Assembly (NCBI GenBank): GCA_964548475.1
Contig: CAZJRF010000062.1
Coordinates: 1-11,303, forward strand
From: VGBK01 sp964548475
GTDB taxonomy: Bacteria > Actinomycetota > Acidimicrobiia > Spongiisociales > UBA11373
Length of the DNA: 11,303 nucleotides
Direction: 5' to 3'
Below the pieces are notes generated by a model. The model was not told where the DNA came from, did not search any database, and was given only the letters and a program-made list of their open reading frames with translations. The position numbers were made by a program, and so were the translations under genes. Every line of letters begins with the position of its first letter. Position 1 is the first letter of the stretch. Shown piece by piece: positions 1 through 6,336 of this stretch.

Positions 1-385
1 CCTGGCGCTGGGCGTCGCCGAAGTAGGCGGGCACGGTGATGACCGCCTGGGTCACCGGCGCGCCCAGGTAGGACTCGGCGTCGCGCTTCAGCTTCATGAG
101 GACTCGGGCGCTGATCTCCTGGGGCGTGTAGTGCTTGCCGTCGATGTCGATGGACCAGTCGGTGCCCATCTCCCGCTTGATGGAGCGGACGGTGCGGTCG
201 GGGTTGGTGATGGCCTGGCGCTTGGCCACCTCTCCCACCAGCACCTCGCCGCTCTTGGAGAAGGCCACCACCGAGGGGGTGGTGCGGTGGCCTTCGGCGT
301 TGGCGATGATGTTGGGCTCGCCGCCCTCGAAGACGGATACCACGCTGTTGGTGGTGCCCAGGTCGATACCTACTGCTCGCGACAT
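1..385 (-). CDS. dnaK: Chaperone DnaK (Hsp70), N-terminal part, cut by the window edge
   Basis: ATP-dependent cytosolic chaperone that binds unfolded proteins with DnaJ and GrpE. Only the first 128 residues are present; the rest lies beyond the left edge. The translation starts MSRAVGIDLGTTNS, the Hsp70 phosphate-1 loop. Further landmarks are EGHRTTPSVVAF (about residues 31-42), NPDRTVRSIKR (about 62-72) and VTVPAYF-type nucleotide-binding-domain sequence near residues 115-122. The ATG at 385-383 is the start because it directly precedes the conserved N-terminus. It has a GAGGAG Shine-Dalgarno at 395-390, a little close at 4 nt. The gene has its own promoter with a HAIR-like operator about 40-65 nt upstream, so heat-shock control by HspR is likely. 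murI lies upstream on the same strand, 219 bp away. Identification is certain; downstream partners such as grpE, dnaJ and hspR are outside the window. Confidence 0.98.
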   Translation of the reverse strand, partial: MSRAVGIDLGTTNSVVSVFEGGEPNIIANAEGHRTTPSVVAFSKSGEVLVGEVAKRQAITNPDRTVRSIKREMGTDWSIDIDGKHYTPQEISARVLMKLKRDAESYLGAPVTQAVITVPAYFGDAQRQ

Positions 386-421
386 GGCGCTCCTCGTCGT
401 CTGAGTCCTAAGTTGCAACGC

Positions 422-450
422 AGTGTATAACTTGAGTCCCTCTCTATCAA
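422..450 (-). promoter_or_regulatory. Probable sigma70-type promoter of dnaK
   Basis: On the minus strand TTGATA (450-445) is followed after 17 nt by TACACT (427-422), matching TAnnnT. An alternative -10, TATACA at 429-424, would leave only 15 nt. The start of transcription would fall near 415, giving a leader of about 30 nt that contains the dnaK Shine-Dalgarno. The overlap with the HAIR-like repeat supports the assignment. It is read from sequence only. Confidence 0.6.
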
Positions 451-451
451 T
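431..451. promoter_or_regulatory. HAIR-like HspR operator overlapping the dnaK promoter
   Basis: The HspR operator in actinobacteria is CTTGAGT-N7-ACTCAAG. Here the plus strand has a perfect CTTGAGT (431-437), a 7-nt spacer, then TATCAAT (445-451), which keeps 4 of 7 positions of the second half. The element covers the -35 box and spacer of the dnaK promoter, the right place for repression. One half-site is perfect and the spacing is exact, so I consider it real but with a weakened second half. HspR itself is not in the window. Confidence 0.65.
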
Positions 452-509
452 TCCCGGTTGGGGGGTCTCCCCCGTGGGGACGGCAACGAGCGGAAGCCCC
501 CACCCCCCG

Positions 510-552
510 CCTCCCCCGCTGCCGCGGGGGAGGGAGCGCGGCCGAAGGCCGC
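510..552. repeat. Two adjacent perfect hairpins in the murI-dnaK gap
   Basis: A 10-bp perfect stem with a 4-nt loop (510-519 with 524-533) is followed 4 nt later by a 6-bp perfect stem with a 3-nt loop (538-543 with 547-552). Both lie downstream of murI and upstream of the dnaK promoter. No T-tract follows on the minus strand, so they are not a classic rho-independent terminator. They may still end or protect the murI transcript, or form a REP-like dispersed intergenic element. Copy number in the genome would decide. Confidence 0.55.
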
Positions 553-604
553 AGAGGGGATCGGATCGCGAACCGGCTGGAGAGCGCCTCTTCCGAGCAG
601 CTTC

Positions 605-1378
605 TCAGAGCACGACGCGTCGGACCTGTACGGTCTGCCCGAGGAGCGCGGCGACCTGGTCGGCCAGGCGTTCCGCATCACCGGTTGTCAGGTAGGTGGT
701 AGCACCCGCCCCAACCAGGGTCCCCACTTCGGCCGCCACCCGGGCGACCTGGCGGGCGACTGCGCCGGCGGGGTCCACGATGGTCACCCCGGTCCCGACC
801 CGGGCCGCCAGGGCGTCCCTGAGAAAGGAGTAATGGGTGCAGCCGAGGACCAGGACGTCTGCTCCCCGCTCGACGAGGGGGAGAGCGAACCCGGCCAGCA
901 GATCGCCGGTGGAGGGATCGTGCGGCGATGCTTCCTCGACCCGGGCGGCCACCCCCGGACAGGCCCGGGTCAGCACCTCCACGCCGTCGCCGTACCGGGC
1001 CACGAGGTCGGCGAACAGTTCGCCCTGGAAGGTGGCCTGCGTGGCCAGCACCCCGATGATCCCGGTCGAGGTCAGGGTGGCAGCCGGCTTCACCGCCGGC
1101 TCCATGCCCACGAAGACCGACTCGGGCCAGCGGGCCCGCAGGTGGCGCAGGGCGGCGGCCGAGGCGGTGTTGCAGGCGACCACCACCGGCGTCGAGCGCC
1201 TGGAGATCAGGTGCCCGGCGATTCCCTCGGCGAAGGAGCGGACCTCCTCCAGGGAGCGCTCTCCATAGGGAGCCCGCTCCTGGTCGGCCAGGTAGACGAG
1301 GTCGGCCGCCGGCAGCAGGCGGCGCACCTCCCTCAGCACCGACAGGCCGCCCACCCCCGAGTCGAAGACGCCGATCAC
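605..1378 (-). CDS. murI: Glutamate racemase MurI
   Basis: Converts L-glutamate to D-glutamate in the cytoplasm for peptidoglycan precursor synthesis, without a cofactor. The 257-residue product has the usual family length. It opens with GVFDSGVGGLSVL, where D7 and S8 are in the active-site loop. The two catalytic cysteines are visible as VVACNTASAAA (C69) and VLGCTHYSFL (C180, followed by H182). YLADQERAPYGERS and GMEPAVKPA are further family signatures. The GTG at 1378 is chosen because the family begins directly at this motif. A weak GAGG lies 7 nt upstream. The same frame stays open far upstream, but that part is antisense to the ligase gene and has no racemase similarity. The gene is divergent from the ligase, with a 174-bp shared upstream region, and lies upstream of dnaK on the same strand. 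Confidence 0.96.
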   Translation of the reverse strand: MIGVFDSGVGGLSVLREVRRLLPAADLVYLADQERAPYGERSLEEVRSFAEGIAGHLISRRSTPVVVACNTASAAALRHLRARWPESVFVGMEPAVKPAATLTSTGIIGVLATQATFQGELFADLVARYGDGVEVLTRACPGVAARVEEASPHDPSTGDLLAGFALPLVERGADVLVLGCTHYSFLRDALAARVGTGVTIVDPAGAVARQVARVAAEVGTLVGAGATTYLTTGDAERLADQVAALLGQTVQVRRVVL

Positions 1379-1552
1379 AGCCCGGCCTCGGCAGTTCGAG
1401 CACCCGGCGGCGGGGAGACACAGAGGTAGGGCGGCATCCAGCCGGAGGCTACCCGGGGTAGCGCAGAAGCGGGATGACCCGGGCCGACCGCTGCCGGCCC
1501 CCGGCTGAGACCGGCGCCGTCCTAGCCGGGGCGGCCCTCCTAACCTCGCCGT
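1379..1552. other. Divergent intergenic region between murI and the ligase
   Basis: This 174-bp GC-rich region must hold the start signals of both divergent genes. On the plus strand I see only a TAACCT box immediately before the ligase ATG. On the minus strand I find no convincing -35/-10 pair for murI. No small gene or RNA is evident. Confidence 0.5.
1541..1546 (+). promoter_or_regulatory. Leaderless-type -10 box of the ligase gene
   Basis: TAACCT fits the TAnnnT -10 consensus and lies exactly 6 nt before the ATG at 1553. There is no Shine-Dalgarno between them. This spacing places transcription start at or next to the A of the start codon, the typical layout of leaderless actinobacterial mRNAs. 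No clear -35 is visible. Confidence 0.5.
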
Positions 1553-2581
1553 ATGCCCATCTGGCCGTTCGCGCCGCCGATCAGCCCCATGGAAGCCCGG
1601 GTGGCGGGAGCCCTGCCCCCGGAGGGCGACTGGGCCTTCGAGCCCAAGTGGGACGGTTTCCGGGCGATTGCCTGGAGCGGCGAGCCGCGCCTGGACAGCC
1701 GCAACCGGCGGCCGTTGCTGCGCTACTTCCCCGAATTGGAGGGCCCGCTGGCGGCGCTGCCGCCGGGAACGGTGGTGGACGGGGAGATCGTGGTGGTGAG
1801 CGGTGACCATCTGGACTTCGATGCCCTGCAGAACCGGCTCCACCCGGCGGCCGCCCGGGTGGCCCGTCTCGCCCGGGAGACGCCGGCGACGCTGGTGGCT
1901 TTCGACCTGCTCGCCGCCGGGGGTGAGGATCTGCGGGCGGGTCCCTTTGACGAGCGCCGGGAGCGGCTGGCGGGCCTGTCGGCCGCACTCCCCCCGCCCT
2001 GGACCCTGACCCCGTCCACCCATGAGCGGGCCGTCGCCCTTCGGTGGTTCGATGAGTTCGAGGCGGCCGGCTGCGACGGTATCGTTGCCAAGCGGCGGCA
2101 CGGCCCCTACGTCGAGGGCAAGCGGGACATGGTCAAGGTGAAGCACCGGCGCAGGGTGGACTGGGTGGTGGGCGGCTATGGGGTCTCAGAGGACGGCAGG
2201 GGCCTGGGGTCTTTTTTTTTGGGCCTCTACGACGGTGAGGGGAGGCTGCACTTCCTGGGCCATTGCTCCGGGTTCCCCGAACCCGAGCGACCGGCCCTGC
2301 TGGCTCGCTTTGCCCGGATCCGCTCGGCCGACTCTTTCGGCACCGGGGCGGGGGTGCGGCGACCGGGAGCGGAGAGCCGCTGGTCGGCGGGGAAGGACCT
2401 CTCCTGGGTGCCGGTGCAGCCGACGGAGGTGGTGGAGATCTCCTACGACCAGCTGACCGGGGGGCGCTTTCGCCACGCGACCCGCTTCGAGCGCTGGCGT
2501 CGCGATAAGGACGCCGCCGCCTGCACCCTGGACCAGCTGGAGCGCCCCGCCGGGCCCGGGTTCACCGCGATGGTGAGATGA
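1553..2581 (+). CDS. ligC: ATP-dependent DNA ligase, LigC type
   Basis: Seals DNA nicks with ATP; LigC/LigD-family ligases act in bacterial end joining and base-excision repair. The 342-residue product has the two-domain core. The nucleotidyltransferase domain (about 10-200) has motif I EPKWDGFR with the lysine to be adenylated at K32, motif III LVAFDLL, motif IV CDGIVAKR and motif V MVKVKHRR. The OB-fold domain (about 205-330) contains DWVVGGYG, GSFFLGLYD and SWVPVQPTEVVEISYDQL. Length and motifs match mycobacterial LigC rather than full LigD, which also carries polymerase and nuclease domains. The ATG follows a leaderless-type -10 box and no Shine-Dalgarno is seen. A run of nine Ts at 2212-2220 lies in the OB domain with the frame intact. 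A stand-alone LigD-type polymerase lies at 6337-7347. Serpin 1 follows 56 bp downstream. Confidence 0.93.
   Translation: MPIWPFAPPISPMEARVAGALPPEGDWAFEPKWDGFRAIAWSGEPRLDSRNRRPLLRYFPELEGPLAALPPGTVVDGEIVVVSGDHLDFDALQNRLHPAAARVARLARETPATLVAFDLLAAGGEDLRAGPFDERRERLAGLSAALPPPWTLTPSTHERAVALRWFDEFEAAGCDGIVAKRRHGPYVEGKRDMVKVKHRRRVDWVVGGYGVSEDGRGLGSFFLGLYDGEGRLHFLGHCSGFPEPERPALLARFARIRSADSFGTGAGVRRPGAESRWSAGKDLSWVPVQPTEVVEISYDQLTGGRFRHATRFERWRRDKDAAACTLDQLERPAGPGFTAMVR
2212..2220 (+). repeat. T9 homopolymer inside the ligase gene
   Basis: Nine consecutive Ts encode the Ser-Phe-Phe-Leu stretch at about residues 220-223 of the ligase. In such a GC-rich gene Leu and Phe are normally spelled with C, so the run is out of style. 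It is the longest A/T homopolymer I noticed here. The reading frame is intact with nine Ts, so it is not a broken gene. Confidence 0.9.
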
Positions 2582-2637
2582 GGAAAGCGGGAACCAGCCG
2601 CCGGTCGGGACCGTCTCAAGAAAAAAGGGGTGCTTCC

Positions 2638-3933
2638 ATGACCGTGCGCAAGATCGTCCCGATTCTCCTGGCTCTGGGTTTGCTGGCCGCCGCCTGCGGG
2701 GGCGGAGAGACTTCGTCTCCCGGGGCCTTGATCGCGTCCGACCTCGAGCGCCGGGCCCCCGAGGCGCCCGCGGGCGACGTGGCGGCGGTGGCGGCGGGGA
2801 ACAACGCCTTCGCCGCGGCGGCCTACGCCCTCCTGGCCGCCCAGGAACAGGGCAACCTGGTCTTCTCGCCGGCGTCCATCCGCTTGGCCCTGGCCATGAC
2901 CTACGCCGGGGCGCGCGGCCAAACCGCGGCCGAGATGGCCGAAGTGCTCCATTTCGACTTGGCCGGCCCGGCCCTTCACGCTGCCTTCAACGCGTTGGAC
3001 CAGGCGCTGGCTTCCCGCAACCGGGAGTTCCCGCCCACCGAGGACGGGGTGGAGCGCAAGGTCAGGCTCTCCATTGCCAACTCGCTCTGGGGCCAGGAAG
3101 GGTTCGCCTTCCTCCCGGAGTTCCTCGATACCCTGGCCGAGCACTACGGAGCCGGGATGCGGGTGGTGGACTTCGTGACGGCCACCGAAGCCGCCCGGCA
3201 GGCCATCAACGATTGGGTAGCCGGGGAGACCAACGGCCGCATCACCGACCTGATCCCCGAGGGCGTGCTCAGCGAGATGACCCGCCTGGTGCTCACCAAC
3301 GCGGTCTACCTCGACGCCACCTGGGCGTGGTTGTTCAACAAGGCCGACACCTGGGAGGCGCCCTTCTTCCTGCTCGACGGCTCCACGGTGACGGTGGACA
3401 CGATGCACCAGGATCGGTCGTTCCCCTACGCCGCCGGCGACGGCTGGCAGGCGGTGGAACTACCTTACGTCGCGAGCGAGCTGGCCATGCTGTTCCTGGT
3501 GCCGGACGCGGGCCGCTTCGCGGAGGTGGAGGGCCTGCTCGGCGGGGGGCTGCTGGACGAGGTGATCGGCGGCCTGGCGGACACCCAGGTCAACCTGGGG
3601 CTGCCCCGCTTCGAGTTCCGTACCAAGGCGAGCGTGGCCGAGCTGCTGGCCGCCCTGGGCATGCCGACCGCCTTCGATTTCGACGGGGCCGACTTCACCG
3701 GCATGACGGAGGAAGACCGGCTCTTCATCTCCGACGTCATCCATGAGGCCTTTATCAAGGTGGACGAGGAGGGCACCGAGGCGGCGGCCGCCACCGCGGT
3801 GATCATGGACCTGACCGCCGCCCCGGTCGAGATGGTCGATCTGCAGATCGATCGGCCGTTCCTGTTCTCCTTGTACGACCGGGAAACCGGTGAGATCCTG
3901 TTTATGGGCCGGGTTCTGAACCCGGCAGAGTGA
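2638..3933 (+). CDS. Serpin-family protease inhibitor, predicted lipoprotein (serpin 1)
   Basis: Serpins trap serine or cysteine proteases by a suicide mechanism in which the cleaved reactive loop inserts into a beta sheet. The 431-residue product starts with a lipoprotein signal (basic MTVRK, hydrophobic core, LAAAC with C20), so it is probably anchored outside the membrane. The serpin fold follows: NLVFSPASIRLALAMTYAGA (73-92), LTNAVYLDATW (219-229), LPRFEFRTK (322-330), LFISDVIHEAFIKVDEEGTE (362-381) and DRPFLFSLYD (405-414). The hinge GTEAAAATA (379-387) has the small residues needed for loop insertion, so it should be inhibitory. Counting from G379 as P15 puts P1-P1' at T393-A394. The ATG at 2638 is chosen over one at 2578 because it has AAGGGG 7 nt upstream and begins the signal peptide. 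It lies 56 bp after the ligase and 69 bp before a paralogue. The target protease is unknown. Confidence 0.95.
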   Translation: MTVRKIVPILLALGLLAAACGGGETSSPGALIASDLERRAPEAPAGDVAAVAAGNNAFAAAAYALLAAQEQGNLVFSPASIRLALAMTYAGARGQTAAEMAEVLHFDLAGPALHAAFNALDQALASRNREFPPTEDGVERKVRLSIANSLWGQEGFAFLPEFLDTLAEHYGAGMRVVDFVTATEAARQAINDWVAGETNGRITDLIPEGVLSEMTRLVLTNAVYLDATWAWLFNKADTWEAPFFLLDGSTVTVDTMHQDRSFPYAAGDGWQAVELPYVASELAMLFLVPDAGRFAEVEGLLGGGLLDEVIGGLADTQVNLGLPRFEFRTKASVAELLAALGMPTAFDFDGADFTGMTEEDRLFISDVIHEAFIKVDEEGTEAAAATAVIMDLTAAPVEMVDLQIDRPFLFSLYDRETGEILFMGRVLNPAE

Positions 3934-3940
3934 TTGCCGG

Positions 3941-3983
3941 CCGGGAGTGGTGGGCGGCTCCGCGAGGGCTGCCCACCACCCGG
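3941..3983 (+). repeat. Long hairpin filling the gap between the two serpin genes
   Basis: A perfect 9-bp stem (3947-3955 with 3971-3979) continues inward for five more pairs, two of them G-T, around the loop CGCGA (3961-3965). CCGG at 3941-3944 can pair with 3980-3983 across a 2-nt bulge. It fills most of the 69-bp gap and ends 7 nt before the serpin 2 Shine-Dalgarno. There is no T-tract, so attenuation or protection of the serpin 1 mRNA end is as likely as termination. Confidence 0.7.
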
Positions 3984-4002
3984 ACCGGGGAAGGGTGAAC
4001 CG

Positions 4003-5331
4003 ATGCGCAGAGTGCTGTGGCTGAGCCTGGCGGCGGCCTTGCTTGCCGCGGCCTGCGCCGAGGGGGCGGTCATCGGTGACGTGTCCGGGTCTACCGCGGG
4101 CGATGTGATGTCGCCGATGCCGAACGTCCCGCTGCTGGTGGCTTCGGACCTCGCGCGGATGGAGGCCGATGCTCCTGCCTCCGACGTGAGCGCGGTGGCG
4201 GCCGCGGACTCCGCCTTCGGGGCGGCGCTGCTGGGCGTGCTGGCGGAGGGGAGCGATGCCAACCTGGCCGTCTCTCCGCTGAGCATCCGCCTGGCGCTGG
4301 CCATGACCTACGCCGGTGCCGGTGGGGAGACCGCGGCCCAGATGGCCGCAGTGCTGGGCTACGACCTGGTGGGAGAGCGCTTGCCTGCCGCCTTCAACGC
4401 CCTCGACCTGACCGTTGAGGAACGCTCGGGCACCTTCCCCGGCCCGGGAGGCCGGGAGCTCTCTGTCGAGATCTCCATCTCCAACGCTCTCTGGGGCGAG
4501 GCTGGCTTCCCCGTGAAGCAGGCATTCCTGGACACGCTGGCCCTCCATTACGGGGCGGGGATGCGACTGTTGGACTTCGCCACGGCGCCGGAGGAGGCCC
4601 GGCAGGCCATCAACGCCTGGGTGTCCGGGGAGACCAACGACCGGATCCCCGAACTGATCCCGGATGGGGTACTCGACTCCCAGACCCTGCTGGTGCTCAC
4701 CAACACGGTGTACCTGCTGGCCGACTGGGCCTTTCCCTTCGATAGCCGGGCCACCGCCGACGGCCCCTTCACCCGCCTCGACGGCTCGACCGTGACCGCG
4801 CCGTTCATGCATCAGCAGCTCAACGCCGGCTACGCGGCGGGGGACGGCTGGCAAGCCGTGGACCTCGCCTATGCGGGTGAACAGGTGGCCATGCTGTTGG
4901 TGGTGCCCGACGAGGGGCTCTATCCCGAGGTGGGGGCCTCGGCCGCCACCCTGTTCGGTGAGGTCCGTTCGGCCCTTACCCCCACCGAGGTGGACCTGGC
5001 TCTGCCCCGCTTTGAGTTCCGCACCCAGGCGAGCCTGCCCCGGGCCCTCCGGTCGCTGGGGATGGTCGATGCTTTCGACGGCGGCGCGGCCGACTTCTCG
5101 GGGATCTCCGGGGAGGGCGGGCTGTTCATCTCCGACGTCATCCACGAGGTGTTCGTCTCGGTGAACGAGGCCGGCACCGAGGCGGCGGCCGCCACCGCGG
5201 TGGTGGTGACTCGCGGCCTGCCCCCGATCCCGGTGGAAGTCGGCATGGACCGACCCTTCCTCTTCTGGCTGTACGACCGGCCCACCGGCTCGGTGCTCTT
5301 CGTGGGGCGGGTCCTCGACCCGTCGGCGTAG
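4003..5331 (+). CDS. Serpin-family protease inhibitor, predicted lipoprotein (serpin 2)
   Basis: Paralogue of serpin 1, 442 residues, also with a lipoprotein signal (MRRVLWLSLAAALLAAAC, C18). After the cysteine comes a longer Gly/Ser-containing linker, then VASDLARMEADAP, which parallels IASDLERRAPEAP in serpin 1. Serpin landmarks are ANLAVSPLSIRLALAMTYAG (87-106), VLTNTVYLLADW (231-242), LPRFEFRTQ (334-342), LFISDVIHEVF (374-384) and DRPFLFWLYD (416-425). The hinge GTEAAAATA (391-399) is identical to that of serpin 1, so it should be inhibitory. The loop after it is VVVTRGLPP: strict counting puts P1 at G405 with R404 at P2. The loop is one residue shorter than in serpin 1, so R404 may be the real P1, which would favour a trypsin-like protease. 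The ATG at 4003 has AAGGG at 3991-3995, 7 nt upstream. The stop is 5 bp from the convergent metallo-hydrolase stop. Confidence 0.95.
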   Translation: MRRVLWLSLAAALLAAACAEGAVIGDVSGSTAGDVMSPMPNVPLLVASDLARMEADAPASDVSAVAAADSAFGAALLGVLAEGSDANLAVSPLSIRLALAMTYAGAGGETAAQMAAVLGYDLVGERLPAAFNALDLTVEERSGTFPGPGGRELSVEISISNALWGEAGFPVKQAFLDTLALHYGAGMRLLDFATAPEEARQAINAWVSGETNDRIPELIPDGVLDSQTLLVLTNTVYLLADWAFPFDSRATADGPFTRLDGSTVTAPFMHQQLNAGYAAGDGWQAVDLAYAGEQVAMLLVVPDEGLYPEVGASAATLFGEVRSALTPTEVDLALPRFEFRTQASLPRALRSLGMVDAFDGGAADFSGISGEGGLFISDVIHEVFVSVNEAGTEAAAATAVVVTRGLPPIPVEVGMDRPFLFWLYDRPTGSVLFVGRVLDPSA

Positions 5332-5336
5332 CGTTC

Positions 5337-6299
5337 TCAGCCGACCTCGATCACCCGGCCCACCCCGGCCGCCAGGAAGTCGTCTCGGTACTCCCGGGCG
5401 AACGCATCACGGGCCGCGTCCCCGGTGCAATGGGTGGGGGCCACCTGCCGGACTCCCATCTCGCGGAAGGCGGCCACAATGTCTGCGACGGCGGGCGGGC
5501 CGGCCTCCACCAGGTGGAAGCCGCCTACCACCAGGGCGATCTCGCCGGGGACGATCTCCCGGCCCTGTCGCACCATCTCCACGATGCCCGGGTGGGCGCA
5601 CCCGGTGATGAGGACTGCGCCCTCCGGGGTCGCGACGACCAGGGCCTGCTCGATGATGGCGGCGCCCATCTCCCCGGTGGAGAAGACCCCGGGCAGGATC
5701 TCGCGCGGCGCCGTGATCTCCATCACCTCGGTGTGGGACGCTACCCGGCCTTTGAGTGCCGGGGAGAAAGACGCCGGCAGGTACACCGTGGGCGTGGCCC
5801 CGGTGGCGAGCAGCGCCGTGAGCCCTCCCGTGTGGTCGCGGTGCTCGTGGGAGAGCACGAGCGTACCGACAGCCAACGGGTCGACATCGAGCAGCGCCAG
5901 GTTGCCCAGCAGCGCCTCGCCGTCGCCGCCGGTGTCGAAGAGGATCCTGTGCCCACGCACCTCCACCAGCGCGGCGAATCCCCAGCCGCCGGCGAGGAGC
6001 GGGTCGTACTCGTAGTTGTCGTAGACGATGGTGATGCGCACGATCGGCTCTCCGGTGGGCGGGGGGGGTGTCTCGGGCACGGGGGCGGTGGTAGCCGGGG
6101 TAGAAGCGGTGTCGAGCGAAGTGGTGGATGAGACGGAGGTGGCAACGGTCGTGGCCGGAGGTGCGGTAGTGGGGTCGACGGTGGGGGGAGCGCTGGATTC
6201 GCCGGCGGGCGGTCCGCTGCAGGCTCCCGTCAGCAGGACGACGGCCAGCCAACACGCCGGCCGCTTCCCCGGCCCGGTGGGGACCAGCGATCGGGTCAC
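5337..6299 (-). CDS. Metallo-beta-lactamase-fold hydrolase, COG1237-like, predicted lipoprotein
   Basis: A zinc or iron hydrolase of the COG1237 branch, whose archaeal relatives include a dihydropterin-linked synthase; substrate unknown here. The 320-residue product has an N-terminal signal with lipobox TGAC (VVLLTGACSG) and then about 50 residues rich in Thr, Ser, Pro and Ala, a surface linker. The catalytic domain follows: ITIVYDNYEYDPLL, ILFDTGGDGE, the metal motif SHEHRDHTGG, ITGCAHPGIVEM, VVGGFHLVEAG and PTHCTGDAARDAF, which together supply the metal-binding His and Asp residues. The signal peptide means it acts outside the membrane. The GTG at 6299 is chosen because it begins the signal peptide and sits 6 nt after a TAnnnT box. 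A GGAG 1 nt before it is too close to act as a Shine-Dalgarno. The polymerase gene lies 37 bp upstream on the same strand. Confidence 0.9.
   Translation of the reverse strand: MTRSLVPTGPGKRPACWLAVVLLTGACSGPPAGESSAPPTVDPTTAPPATTVATSVSSTTSLDTASTPATTAPVPETPPPPTGEPIVRITIVYDNYEYDPLLAGGWGFAALVEVRGHRILFDTGGDGEALLGNLALLDVDPLAVGTLVLSHEHRDHTGGLTALLATGATPTVYLPASFSPALKGRVASHTEVMEITAPREILPGVFSTGEMGAAIIEQALVVATPEGAVLITGCAHPGIVEMVRQGREIVPGEIALVVGGFHLVEAGPPAVADIVAAFREMGVRQVAPTHCTGDAARDAFAREYRDDFLAAGVGRVIEVG
6061..6068 (-). repeat. C8 homopolymer (minus strand) in the linker of the metallo-hydrolase
   Basis: Eight consecutive Gs on the plus strand read as CCC CCC CC on the coding strand and encode part of a four-proline run just before the catalytic domain. 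The frame is intact. Gain or loss of one base would remove the whole hydrolase domain. Confidence 0.85.
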
Positions 6300-6305
6300 T
6301 CTCCA

Positions 6306-6311
6306 ACGGTA
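6306..6311 (-). promoter_or_regulatory. Leaderless-type -10 box of the metallo-hydrolase gene
   Basis: On the minus strand TACCGT (6311-6306) lies exactly 6 nt before the GTG at 6299. The geometry equals that before the ligase and polymerase genes. It sits in the 37-bp gap behind the polymerase gene, so the hydrolase may have its own start of transcription. No -35 is recognisable. Confidence 0.45.
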
Positions 6312-6336
6312 ACGGATTCCGGGCGTGCCGGCGGGC

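Noticed and set aside
1379..2146. In-frame N-terminal extension of MurI reaching back under the ligase gene
   Set aside because: The racemase family begins at the GVFDSG motif, and the extension is antisense to conserved ligase motifs.
2562..2576. TCACC-N5-GGTGA inverted repeat at the end of the ligase gene
   Set aside because: Only 5 bp, inside coding sequence and without a T-tract; too weak to call a terminator.
2578..2637. Upstream start for serpin 1 overlapping the ligase stop (and likewise a TTG at 3934 for serpin 2)
   Set aside because: Both would bury a clear lipoprotein signal peptide behind extra polar residues, while the internal ATGs have good Shine-Dalgarno sites.
3460..5145. 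561-codon open frame antisense to both serpins
   Set aside because: It has no recognisable domain, is rich in Arg, Gly and His as expected from the reverse of GC-rich codons, and lies opposite two well-supported genes.
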